This document shows, piece by piece, positions 9,146 through 16,879 of a DNA stretch of 64,000 bases. The notes under the pieces were generated by a model, which worked only from the letters and a program-made list of their open reading frames with translations, searched no databases and was not told where the DNA came from. The first letter of the stretch is position 1. Each line of letters opens with the position of its first letter. A program made the translations under genes and the position numbers. This DNA comes from Virgibacillus_O xinjiangensis (GTDB lineage: Bacteria; Bacillota; Bacilli; Bacillales; Amphibacillaceae): positions 62,001 through 126,000 of the forward strand of contig NZ_JBHRSA010000049.1 in NCBI RefSeq assembly GCF_042643145.1, read 5' to 3'.

Positions 9146-10210
9146 TTATGAGAGGCTATCTTTTTTGACTTGTTGAGCAGGATTCTCTTTGTTTGGGGAG
9201 CCTCGATAGAATTCTGAAGCAAGCTCATAAATGGTCAGCAATTCGTAAAGGATAATCAGCTCGGGTGGGAATTTTGTCGGATGTTCTTTATTGTTTTTGG
9301 TCAGTTCTTCGTTATCTTCCCAAAAAAGCTCGGTAAGAAGATTCATCTCCTTTTCATATTTACTTATATCAAAGTGTGTTCCTCTCTGCATGACGTTCGC
9401 CAGCTCTTTCACGGCATGTAGAATAATCTCTTTTTCCTCTTTCGACCATTTATGGATGATCAATGGTGTATTGATGATGTTGTTCATATGGTAATGGATC
9501 ATCCGCAATTGCAGCAATTGATTCTGAGCATGGTCGAATTCCGTCTGTTCATTGCCAGCAAGAGGATGAAACTTTGCCTCTTCTTTCTGGAAACGTATCA
9601 GTGTCTCTGTTCTCCTAATTTCATTTGTCACCTGTGCTGCCAAATTCCTCTCCGCAGTAACTTGATCCATCTTCCCATTCAGAATATCCCCAAATACTTT
9701 CTCAATTACACTGCCTGTACGCATGCTCATACTTTGAATATGGTTGGCAATGTCTTCTCTGTAGTCCGGGGGAAGAACGAAAAAGTTGACTATCGTAGAG
9801 ATAAGAAGCCCGACAGTTGTCGTACCAAGCCGGATGAAGAAGGAAACCAGGTAATTGGTATGAATCACTTCAACCATGGCTACAGCTGTAAGGGTTGCAA
9901 CGAGAAGCCCCGCATGCAGTTTTAAACGGACACAAGTGGCAATGGTAAGCACAGCAGCCAGTGTATAAGTCAAAGGAGAGTCACCCAGAAGTGAAATGAA
10001 CAATACTGCATATGCCGATCCAATGGCTGATGCCGGAAAACGTACAATCCCTTTCTTTATAGAATCCGATACGGTCGGTTCAATGGTAACAATTGCTGTA
10101 ATCACAGCAAATACAGGAGGCCAGCCTAATTGATCGCAAATAAGTGCAGTAAAAAAGATGGCTACCCCAGTCTTTATGATCCTGGTTCCAATGAATGGAA
10201 ACTTTTTCAT
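9146..10210 (-). CDS. Aromatic acid exporter family membrane protein (DUF939/FUSC-type)
   Basis: A 354-residue inner-membrane protein with six hydrophobic segments in the first 150 residues (GVAIFFTALICDQLGW, VFAVITAIVTIEPTV and the following helices) and a long cytoplasmic helical C-terminal half. This layout is that of the ArAE_1/DUF939 proteins such as B. subtilis YqjA, distantly related to aromatic acid and fusaric acid exporters. The substrate is unknown. The ATG at 10210 is preceded on its strand by GAGGGTG. The gene stands alone and diverges from the aceBA region. Confidence 0.8.
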   Translation of the reverse strand: MKKFPFIGTRIIKTGVAIFFTALICDQLGWPPVFAVITAIVTIEPTVSDSIKKGIVRFPASAIGSAYAVLFISLLGDSPLTYTLAAVLTIATCVRLKLHAGLLVATLTAVAMVEVIHTNYLVSFFIRLGTTTVGLLISTIVNFFVLPPDYREDIANHIQSMSMRTGSVIEKVFGDILNGKMDQVTAERNLAAQVTNEIRRTETLIRFQKEEAKFHPLAGNEQTEFDHAQNQLLQLRMIHYHMNNIINTPLIIHKWSKEEKEIILHAVKELANVMQRGTHFDISKYEKEMNLLTELFWEDNEELTKNNKEHPTKFPPELIILYELLTIYELASEFYRGSPNKENPAQQVKKDSLS

Positions 10211-10333
10211 GTTTATTCACCCTCTTAACAGATCATCTTTCTATCATATCATTTTAAATTTTTTTTGGAAAAAGGGTTGCAATTTTCTGAAGGAGCAAGT
10301 AGACTGTATTATAACAAATAAATAAATATTCAA

Positions 10334-10345
10334 ACTGTTATACAA
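10334..10345 (+). repeat. 12-mer ACTGTTATACAA, copy 1
   Basis: An identical 12-mer lies at 10479-10490. This copy is just upstream of the ribosome binding site of the zinc-ribbon peptide. Confidence 0.5.
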
Positions 10346-10360
10346 TAAGGAGGAGTTAAA

Positions 10361-10465
10361 ATGATCCGTAATGAAAAAGCAAGTTGTCCAGAATGTGGTA
10401 CAGGTATTCAACCTGAAAGTTACACATTGGAGTGCGACTATTGCCTATCCAAAAAAGAGGATTAA
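10361..10465 (+). CDS. Small zinc-ribbon peptide, 34 residues
   Basis: A very short gene, below most ORF cut-offs. ATG 10361 follows AAGGAGGAG at ideal spacing, and the frame ends at TAA 10463-10465. The peptide holds CPEC at 9-12 and CDYC at 25-28 (CxxC-x12-CxxC), a treble-clef or zinc-ribbon pattern, with charged flanks. It lies 73 nt before aceB on the same strand and shares a 12-mer upstream sequence with aceB. I know no function; a small zinc-binding protein or regulator is an inference from the four cysteines. Confidence 0.7.
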   Translation: MIRNEKASCPECGTGIQPESYTLECDYCLSKKED

Positions 10466-10478
10466 TTTTTTTGGCAAC

Positions 10479-10490
10479 ACTGTTATACAA
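10479..10490 (+). repeat. 12-mer ACTGTTATACAA, copy 2
   Basis: The second identical copy, about 60 nt before the aceB start. It could be an operator or a -10-like element (TATACA). Confidence 0.5.
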
Positions 10491-10538
10491 CAATAATAAA
10501 AATAGTCTTTTGTAATAGTACAAAGGGAGGGTCTGACA

Positions 10539-12137
10539 TTGATCATTAATACAGCGGAAAGAACGGAAAGCGAGAGGAAGTATGAAAATATCTTGACGCC
10601 GGAAGCGATGGAATTTCTCGAGAGACTCCATAATGAATTCAACATGCGTCGGAAAGAGCTTTTAAAGCAGAGAGAGGAGGTTCAACAACAGTTTGACCAA
10701 GGGGGAAAGCCTGATTTTCTAGAAGAGACGAAATGGATTAGGGAAGGAAAATGGGAGATCGATCAACTGCCAAAAGATTTACAGGATAGGCGGGTGGAAA
10801 TTACCGGTCCAGTTGACCGAAAGATGGTAATCAATGCGATGAATTCTGGGGCGAAGTGTTATATGGCAGATTTTGAGGATGCGACATCACCTACTTGGGA
10901 AAATGTGATGGATGGTCAAATCAATCTTAGGGATGCTATTCGACGGGAGATTGATTTTGAAGGGACCACTGGTAAGAAATACAGTTTGAATGAAGAAACT
11001 GCAGTTCTGATTGTCCGTCCGAGGGGGTGGCATCTTGAAGAAGAGCATATTCAGTTTGAAGGGGAACCTGCATCGGGCAGCCTGGTAGATTTTGGCCTTT
11101 ATTTTTTTCATAACGCAAAGGAGCTGCTAAGCAGGGGAACAGGTCCATACTTCTATCTTCCCAAATTGGAAAGTCATCTGGAAGCGAGACTGTGGAACCA
11201 GATTTTCATCTTTGCACAGAATGAACTGGGAATCCCTCAAGGAACCATCAAGGCAACCGTATTGATTGAGACGATAACGGCATCCTTCGAGATGGATGAA
11301 ATATTATATGAACTAAGGGAGCATTCCGCCGGTTTGAACTGTGGAAGATGGGATTATATTTTCAGTTATCTAAAAAAATTCAAAGCTGATCCGGCTATAC
11401 TTTTACCAGACCGTTCACAGGTAACGATGGAGGTTCCATTCATGCGAGCGTATTCCCTGCTTGCCATCAAGACCTGTCATCGAAGAAATGCTCCAGCCAT
11501 TGGAGGGATGGCTGCTCAAATTCCAGTAAAAAATGATGAAGAGAAGAACAAGGAGGCCTTCCAAAAGGTACAGGCTGACAAAGAAAGAGAGGTAAGAGAC
11601 GGCCATGATGGCACATGGGTAGCACACCCAGGGATGGTCAATTTTGTAAAAGAAATATTTAATGAAGGAATGCCCCAACCGAACCAAATCAGCAAGAAGT
11701 TGGAAGATGTGCAGGTAGAGAAAGAAAATCTTCTTGAGGTACCGGAAGGGAGCATCACAGAAAATGGGCTCCGGACGAATATCAATGTAGGAATACAGTA
11801 CATTGCTGCCTGGTTTTCTGGAAGAGGAGCGGCACCGATCAATCATTTGATGGAAGATGCCGCTACAGCGGAAATTTCCAGAGCACAAATATGGCAGTGG
11901 ATCCGCCACCCTCAGGCAGTATTACAGGATGGCAGGGAAGTCACATATACATTGGTTGAGCAAATTAAAAAAGAGGAATTGGGAAAACTTAGAAATCAAG
12001 TCGGTGAAGAGGCTTTTATGGAGGGGAATTACGAAAGGGCAGCAGAACTTTTCAGTCAGTTGATCCAGCAGGAGACATTTGAAGAATTTTTGACACTGCC
12101 GGCATACAGCCAATTAATTGAAGGGGGAAATCAATAA
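10539..12137 (+). CDS. aceB: Malate synthase A
   Basis: Condenses glyoxylate with acetyl-CoA to malate, the second step of the glyoxylate shunt. The 532-residue protein has the A-form length and signatures: DFEDATSPTW, VRPRGWHLEEEH, ATVLIETITASFEMDEILYELR (TIM-barrel core with catalytic Glu/Asp ligands), and GLNCGRWDYIFSY. TTG 10539 follows AAAGGGAGGG at seven bases. Its TAA overlaps the ATG of aceA by one base, so the two are translationally coupled. Together they let the cell grow on acetate or on fatty acids degraded by the fadNAE products encoded at 20-26 kb. Confidence 0.96.
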   Translation: MIINTAERTESERKYENILTPEAMEFLERLHNEFNMRRKELLKQREEVQQQFDQGGKPDFLEETKWIREGKWEIDQLPKDLQDRRVEITGPVDRKMVINAMNSGAKCYMADFEDATSPTWENVMDGQINLRDAIRREIDFEGTTGKKYSLNEETAVLIVRPRGWHLEEEHIQFEGEPASGSLVDFGLYFFHNAKELLSRGTGPYFYLPKLESHLEARLWNQIFIFAQNELGIPQGTIKATVLIETITASFEMDEILYELREHSAGLNCGRWDYIFSYLKKFKADPAILLPDRSQVTMEVPFMRAYSLLAIKTCHRRNAPAIGGMAAQIPVKNDEEKNKEAFQKVQADKEREVRDGHDGTWVAHPGMVNFVKEIFNEGMPQPNQISKKLEDVQVEKENLLEVPEGSITENGLRTNINVGIQYIAAWFSGRGAAPINHLMEDAATAEISRAQIWQWIRHPQAVLQDGREVTYTLVEQIKKEELGKLRNQVGEEAFMEGNYERAAELFSQLIQQETFEEFLTLPAYSQLIEGGNQ

Positions 12138-13414
12138 TGACCAATAACCGTGTAGAGAATTTGAAAAGAGAATGGGAAAGCAAAATGCGCTGGGTAGGAA
12201 TCGATCGTCCTTACACAGCAGAGGAAGTCATCCGCCTGCGAGGATCTATTGATATTGAATATACATTGGCAACAAGAGGGGCAGAAAAGTTATGGGATCT
12301 AATACACACAGAAGATTATGTCAATGCACTGGGAGCACTGACTGGAAACCAAGCTGTACAGCAAGTGAAAGCAGGGTTGAAGGCAATCTACTTGAGTGGC
12401 TGGCAGGTGGCTGCAGATGCGAATTTGTCCGGCCATATGTATCCTGACCAAAGCTTATATCCGGCAAACAGTGTACCAAGTGTCGTCAAGCGCATCAATC
12501 AAGCATTGCAGCGGGCCGATCAGATTCACTATTCTGAGGGAGACGAAGAGATTGATTGGTTTGCCCCCATCGTGGCTGATGCGGAAGCCGGATTTGGCGG
12601 TCAGTTGAACGTGTTTGAATTGATGAAAGGGATGATTGAAGCAGGCGCTGCTGCTGTCCATTTTGAAGACCAATTGTCTTCAGAGAAAAAGTGCGGACAT
12701 TTAGGTGGTAAAGTACTGTTGCCAACCCAGACTGCTGTAAGGAATCTGATTGCAGCACGATTCGCAGCTGATGTAATGGGCACACCTACCATAATCATTG
12801 CACGGACGGATGCGAATGCAGCAGATATGATCACAAGTGATGTAGATCCATATGATGAAACTTTTATTACAGGAGAGCGGACTGCTGAAGGGTTCTTCAA
12901 GACCGAAGCTGGTATTGACCAGGCGATTTCCCGGGGCTTGGCCTATGCTCCATATGCTGACCTGATTTGGTGTGAAACATCCGAACCGAATTTGGAAGAG
13001 GCCCAAAAATTTGCCGACGCAATCAAAGAAACATATCCGAATAAACTTTTGGCTTACAACTGTTCGCCATCATTCAACTGGAAAAAGAAGCTGTCAGATG
13101 ATGAAATCGCTAGTTTCCAGAAAAAACTTGGGGAAATGGGCTATAAATTCCAATTTGTCACATTGGCCGGTTTCCATGCTCTGAACCACAGTATGTTTGA
13201 GCTGGCAAGGAAGTATAAGGATGAGGGAATGGCGGCCTATTCAGAACTGCAGCAAGGTGAATTTTCCAGTGAAAAATACGGGTATTCAGCAACTAGGCAC
13301 CAAAGAGAAGTAGGTACAGGCTACTTTGATGAAGTGGCACAGGTTATTTCCGGTGGAACCTCTTCCACAGGTGCTCTGAAAGGATCCACAGAAGAAGCCC
13401 AGTTCATTAAATAG
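12137..13414 (+). CDS. aceA: Isocitrate lyase
   Basis: Splits isocitrate into succinate and glyoxylate, the first glyoxylate-shunt step. The 425-residue protein has the active-site loop KKCGHLGGKVL near residue 180 with the catalytic Cys, the Mg-binding stretch ADAEAGFGG, and IIARTDANAADM. NCSPSFNWKK near residue 310 is the other conserved substrate-contact region. ATG 12137 overlaps the aceB stop. A terminator follows. B. subtilis itself lacks this pair; it is common in other Bacillaceae. Confidence 0.97.
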   Translation: MTNNRVENLKREWESKMRWVGIDRPYTAEEVIRLRGSIDIEYTLATRGAEKLWDLIHTEDYVNALGALTGNQAVQQVKAGLKAIYLSGWQVAADANLSGHMYPDQSLYPANSVPSVVKRINQALQRADQIHYSEGDEEIDWFAPIVADAEAGFGGQLNVFELMKGMIEAGAAAVHFEDQLSSEKKCGHLGGKVLLPTQTAVRNLIAARFAADVMGTPTIIIARTDANAADMITSDVDPYDETFITGERTAEGFFKTEAGIDQAISRGLAYAPYADLIWCETSEPNLEEAQKFADAIKETYPNKLLAYNCSPSFNWKKKLSDDEIASFQKKLGEMGYKFQFVTLAGFHALNHSMFELARKYKDEGMAAYSELQQGEFSSEKYGYSATRHQREVGTGYFDEVAQVISGGTSSTGALKGSTEEAQFIK

Positions 13415-13429
13415 TCCGTAGTTCAGGAG

Positions 13430-13459
13430 AGCCTGGTTCTTTGATGGATCAGGCTTTTT
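13430..13459 (+). terminator. Terminator after aceA
   Basis: AGCCTGGTTC, a short loop, GGATCAGGCT and a T run, about 15 nt past the aceA stop. Confidence 0.75.
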
Positions 13460-13490
13460 GTCATGGGAGAAGTCTGAATATGTCATCTAT

Positions 13491-13507
13491 TGTAATTTGA
13501 TTGTAAC
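13491..13507 (+). promoter_or_regulatory. WalR box, perfect direct repeat
   Basis: TGTAAT (13491-13496), five bases, TGTAAC (13502-13507): an exact match to the WalR recognition pattern TGTWAH-N5-TGTWAH. It lies about 75 nt upstream of the -10 of the CwlO-like gene. In B. subtilis the WalRK two-component system controls cwlO and lytE. Confidence 0.65.
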
Positions 13508-13532
13508 GAGATTTACATCGATATGTCGCATA

Positions 13533-13549
13533 TGAAATGAAAATGTAAT
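13533..13549 (+). promoter_or_regulatory. Second WalR-like box
   Basis: TGAAAT (13533-13538), five bases, TGTAAT (13544-13549), one mismatch to the WalR pattern. It sits where a -35 element would be relative to the -10 at 13582, so an activator role would fit. Confidence 0.5.
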
Positions 13550-13581
13550 ATTCATATCATACTGTTGTCACTTTCCTTTGA

Positions 13582-13587
13582 TATAAT
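13582..13587 (+). promoter_or_regulatory. Extended -10 promoter of the CwlO-like gene
   Basis: A perfect TATAAT with TG at 13579-13580 (extended -10) and no good -35 hexamer, as expected for an activator-dependent promoter. The leader to the TTG start would be about 135 nt. The 314-nt stretch 13415-13728 is accounted for by the aceA terminator, the two boxes, this promoter and the leader. Confidence 0.6.
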
Positions 13588-13728
13588 ACAAAATACCTAA
13601 TCAAGATACATAGAAATAGAGAATAAGTTTCACATCAACTGCGTGTTTCATACCTAAGAGGATTTGAAGGTTAGACAAATAGTGAATAACAGTGGTCGGT
13701 TGTGATATAGGAAATGGGGAAATAGGAA

Positions 13729-14868
13729 TTGAAGAAAGTTTTCATACATACGATAGCAGCGACAGTGACCGCACTTGGAAGCGTGTTCCTCCTAAATCCC
13801 GCATATGCGGAAACGGACGAAGATCAAACCCAGGATAATACAGAATTACGTACGTTAGAAGAGGAATTTGCTGAAGTAGCAAGGGAAATAGAACGACTCG
13901 AAGAAGAAACTGAAGCAACAGATCGGGCGATGGAGGAAAACAGGGAGACTTTAGAAGAGACAGAGGAAAAGATTGCCGTGTATAAAAAAGAAGTGCCTGC
14001 CTTGGAGGAAGAGATATCGGCCGTCGAGAGCTCTCTCGAAGAACGAATGGATCTCTTGAAAGAGCGGGCAGTTTCTTATCAGAAAAATGGAGGCGGCATC
14101 AGCTATATGGAAGTCTTGTTTGGTGCGGAAGATTTCGGAGACTTTCTGAACCGTATGACAGTTGTCAGTAAGATTGCAACGGCTGATGCCCAGTTGATAG
14201 AGGTACAGTATCAGGATAAGCAAGAGCTGGAAGAGAAGAAGAAAGAGGTAGAGGACAAGCTTGCTGAGCTATCTGATATGCAGATCGAGTTGAAAGGGAT
14301 GCGGAAGCTGATTGATGACCAAAGGCAGGAGAATCAGCAAAAGAAAGAGAGATTGAGAGAAAAGAAATCAAGTCTTGCAATGAAGATGGAAGGCATGGAC
14401 GAGTCCAGTTTTGAAGCTGATGGAGAATTAGCAGAGGATGAACAGCTGGTCACATTGAGTGAGAAAAACAAGAGTGATGCAAATGGATCAGTTTCAAATG
14501 AGAAAGGCATCGACAAAGTAATTCGTGCCGGGTATCCGCATATCGGAACTCCATATGTGTGGGGAGGAAAAGGACCAAGCGGATTCGATTGCTCCGGCTT
14601 TATTTCATGGGCATTTGCACAAGGAGGTTATTCTCTTCCATCGCATACTACAGCCTTGGCCAAGGAGGGATCAAAAGTTTCCTATAATAATATCGAACAG
14701 GGTGATTTGGTATTCTTTGATACTTATAAGAAAGACGGGCATGTCGGTATCTATGTAGGAGATGGCAGCTTTATCGGTGCCCAAAATTCCACGGGCCTTG
14801 CAGTTGCCGACATGACCAGCGGTTATTGGAAGGAGCACTTCAATGGCCACGTCAGACGTGTCCATTGA
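13729..14868 (+). CDS. Peptidoglycan DL-endopeptidase, CwlO-like (coiled coil plus NlpC/P60)
   Basis: A secreted cell-wall hydrolase that cuts D-gamma-Glu-mDap bonds in peptide stems to allow growth. The 379 residues comprise a signal peptide (about 1-27, ending PAYAE), a long Glu/Lys-rich coiled coil (about 35-215), a linker, and a C-terminal NlpC/P60 domain (about 260-379). In that domain Cys288 in GFDCSGF and His338 in DGHVGIYVGDG form the catalytic core. The same plan is seen in CwlO, whose coiled coil binds the FtsEX complex. TTG 13729 follows GGGGAAATAGGA. WalR-type boxes upstream support a growth-linked role. Confidence 0.88.
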   Translation: MKKVFIHTIAATVTALGSVFLLNPAYAETDEDQTQDNTELRTLEEEFAEVAREIERLEEETEATDRAMEENRETLEETEEKIAVYKKEVPALEEEISAVESSLEERMDLLKERAVSYQKNGGGISYMEVLFGAEDFGDFLNRMTVVSKIATADAQLIEVQYQDKQELEEKKKEVEDKLAELSDMQIELKGMRKLIDDQRQENQQKKERLREKKSSLAMKMEGMDESSFEADGELAEDEQLVTLSEKNKSDANGSVSNEKGIDKVIRAGYPHIGTPYVWGGKGPSGFDCSGFISWAFAQGGYSLPSHTTALAKEGSKVSYNNIEQGDLVFFDTYKKDGHVGIYVGDGSFIGAQNSTGLAVADMTSGYWKEHFNGHVRRVH

Positions 14869-14903
14869 TTGGCGCATTTGTAAACAGCATATCAATCCGG
14901 AAT

Positions 14904-14945
14904 AACACCACAAGAGCTATTACAATAGCCTTTGTGGTGTTTTTA
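14904..14945 (+). terminator. Terminator after the CwlO-like gene
   Basis: AACACCACAA...TTGTGGTGTT stem with a T run. Confidence 0.75.
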
Positions 14946-15041
14946 GTATGTAGTTTGCTTTAATGTTTCAACAAAGCAAAGTTGCGACCATTGGAAACCA
15001 TTTACACTCATCAGACATTCTCACGATAAACCGCTAACACT

Positions 15042-15069
15042 TTGCAGGGGTTCAATTAAATGGTAGAAT
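15042..15069 (+). promoter_or_regulatory. Sigma-A-type promoter upstream of the BCCT gene
   Basis: TTGCAG (15042-15047), a 16-nt spacer and TAGAAT (15064-15069). It would give a leader of about 160 nt. The preceding part of this 369-nt gap holds the previous gene's terminator and a small dyad, TTTGCTTT...AAAGCAAA, near 14952-14979. Confidence 0.45.
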
Positions 15070-15144
15070 ATGTTACGCACTATTTCAAAATTTCCCTTTG
15101 GTCTCAACATTCATTCTATCTGAGAGCAGAATTTCGCATAAGCA

Positions 15145-15170
15145 GTTTAGCGAGTGGGCAGTTGGGGAAA
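15145..15170 (+). promoter_or_regulatory. Sigma-B-like promoter upstream of the BCCT gene
   Basis: GTTTAG (15145-15150), a 14-nt spacer and GGGAAA (15165-15170), close to the general-stress consensus GTTTAA-N12-15-GGGTAT. It lies about 60 nt before the ATG. Osmoprotectant carriers in B. subtilis can be under sigma-B control, so the placement is sensible. Confidence 0.4.
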
Positions 15171-15237
15171 ATACATTATGCAGGTTTAACCAAACTTGAA
15201 ATCCCTGCGTAAAAAATACATATAGAAAGGAAACATT

Positions 15238-16734
15238 ATGAATAACAACGCGTATAAAAACCCGGTTTTTTATGTATCTTCTATAATTGTGCTTGCGTTG
15301 GTAATATTAGGCGCAGTTATGCCAGAGCAGTTTGGAGCGGTAGCCGGTGAGTTGTTCAATTTTACCACCGTGAATTTCGGCTGGTTCTATCTGCTCGCGG
15401 TCTTTGCCATCATTATTTTTCTTTTTGGCATTTCGATTACGAAGTATGGGAAAATGAGGCTTGGCCCTCCTGATTCCCGTCCTGAATTTCCCTTTTTCAC
15501 ATGGATAGGGATGCTGTTCTCGGCAGGCTTTGGTATTTCCCTGGTATTTTGGGGTGTAGCTGAGCCAATGAGCCATTATTTTACAACTCCTTTTCCACAT
15601 TTGGAGGGGCAGACAGAAGAAGCTGCCCGTGAAGCAATGTCCTATTCCTTCTTCCACTGGGGGATCAGCCAGTGGTCCGTATTCGCAATAGTTGGATTGG
15701 TCATTGCCTATCTTCAGTTCAGGAAAGATGAAAAAGGATTGGTTTCCGTAGCGATTCGACCGATTGTCGGCAAAAATAAAGGAGTAGCAAACACTATTGA
15801 CTCGTTGGCGGTCATTGCTACGGTCATGGGGGTGGCAACGTCCATCGGATTAGGGTTCATCCAAATGAATGGTGGCTTGTCCTCTGTTTTTGAAGGGGTT
15901 CCCAACAATATTTGGGTACAGCTGGTCATTGCGTTAATCATGCTGGTAGCCTATATGCTTTCATCCAGTACAGGGTTGAACAAAGGAATCAAGTGGTTGA
16001 GCAATCTCAATCTTGGCGTGGCCTTGCTGTTGATGCTGTTTGTATTCATTACAGGTCCGTCTGTATTCATTTTGAATACATTCGTCCTTGGCCTCGGCGA
16101 CTATATTAATGGCTTTGTCGAATATAGCTTAAGACTGACACCGTACAGCGGAGGGGAATGGGTGTATGATTGGACCATTTTCTATTGGGCCTGGGCCATA
16201 GCTTGGTCTCCGTTTGTAGGAGCGTTCGTCGCCCGTGTTTCCCGCGGAAGAACCATTCGCGAGTTTGTTTTCGGCGTTTTGATCGTTCCACCGGCAATCG
16301 CATGTTTATGGGTTGCTGTCTTCGGAGGTACTGCGCTGTACAGTGACCTCAATAATGGTACACAAATTGCCGAAGCGGTGAACCAAGATGTGACAGTAGC
16401 TCTATTCGAAACGTTTGCAACGATGCCGTTCAGCAATGTATTGTCCATCTTTTCCATTCTGCTGATTTTCACTTTCTTGGTGACGTCAGCCGACTCTGCA
16501 ACCTATATATTGGGAAGCATGACGTCCAGAGGCAGCTTGAATCCTACGTTATTCACGAAGATTGTATGGGGTACTCTGATAGCTGCGATTGCCATTACCC
16601 TACTTTTCGCGGGAGGTTTGGAAGCATTACAGACGGCTTCGCTGATTTCTGCCCTACCATTCACCGTGATTCTATTGTTGATGGTTATTTCCATAACAAA
16701 GATTATCCAAAAGGATTATAAAGCAAAGAAATAA
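15238..16734 (+). CDS. BCCT family glycine betaine/choline-type transporter (OpuD/BetL-like)
   Basis: A sodium-coupled uptake system for compatible solutes, acting in osmoprotection. The 498-residue protein has twelve predicted membrane helices and the BCCT signatures: FWGVAEPMSHY, FHWGISQWSVFAIVGL and the Trp-rich helix YWAWAIAWSPFVGAFVARVSRGR in helices 7-8. The Trp and aromatic residues form the trimethylammonium-binding prism in BetP. The gap before it carries a sigma-A-type and a sigma-B-like promoter. The exact substrate (glycine betaine, choline or proline betaine) cannot be settled by reading. Confidence 0.9.
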   Translation: MNNNAYKNPVFYVSSIIVLALVILGAVMPEQFGAVAGELFNFTTVNFGWFYLLAVFAIIIFLFGISITKYGKMRLGPPDSRPEFPFFTWIGMLFSAGFGISLVFWGVAEPMSHYFTTPFPHLEGQTEEAAREAMSYSFFHWGISQWSVFAIVGLVIAYLQFRKDEKGLVSVAIRPIVGKNKGVANTIDSLAVIATVMGVATSIGLGFIQMNGGLSSVFEGVPNNIWVQLVIALIMLVAYMLSSSTGLNKGIKWLSNLNLGVALLLMLFVFITGPSVFILNTFVLGLGDYINGFVEYSLRLTPYSGGEWVYDWTIFYWAWAIAWSPFVGAFVARVSRGRTIREFVFGVLIVPPAIACLWVAVFGGTALYSDLNNGTQIAEAVNQDVTVALFETFATMPFSNVLSIFSILLIFTFLVTSADSATYILGSMTSRGSLNPTLFTKIVWGTLIAAIAITLLFAGGLEALQTASLISALPFTVILLLMVISITKIIQKDYKAKK

Positions 16735-16738
16735 GATG

Positions 16739-16772
16739 AAAGATGGCGGTTTGTTCCGCCATCTTTTCTTTA
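16739..16772 (+). terminator. Terminator after the BCCT gene
   Basis: AAGATGGCGG...CCGCCATCTT with a following T-rich run. Confidence 0.8.
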
Positions 16773-16879
16773 TATCAGGGACATCTGCCCTACTCGTGCC
16801 CCATGTTTACTTGATGAAAATTGAGGTTAAACATTACTAAGCGAAAGTTATTATTCATGCGGAAGGAGTGCATGTCAAT

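Noticed and set aside
9452..9925. 157-codon plus-strand frame inside the aromatic acid exporter gene
   Set aside because: Antisense shadow, interrupted similarity, no ribosome binding site.
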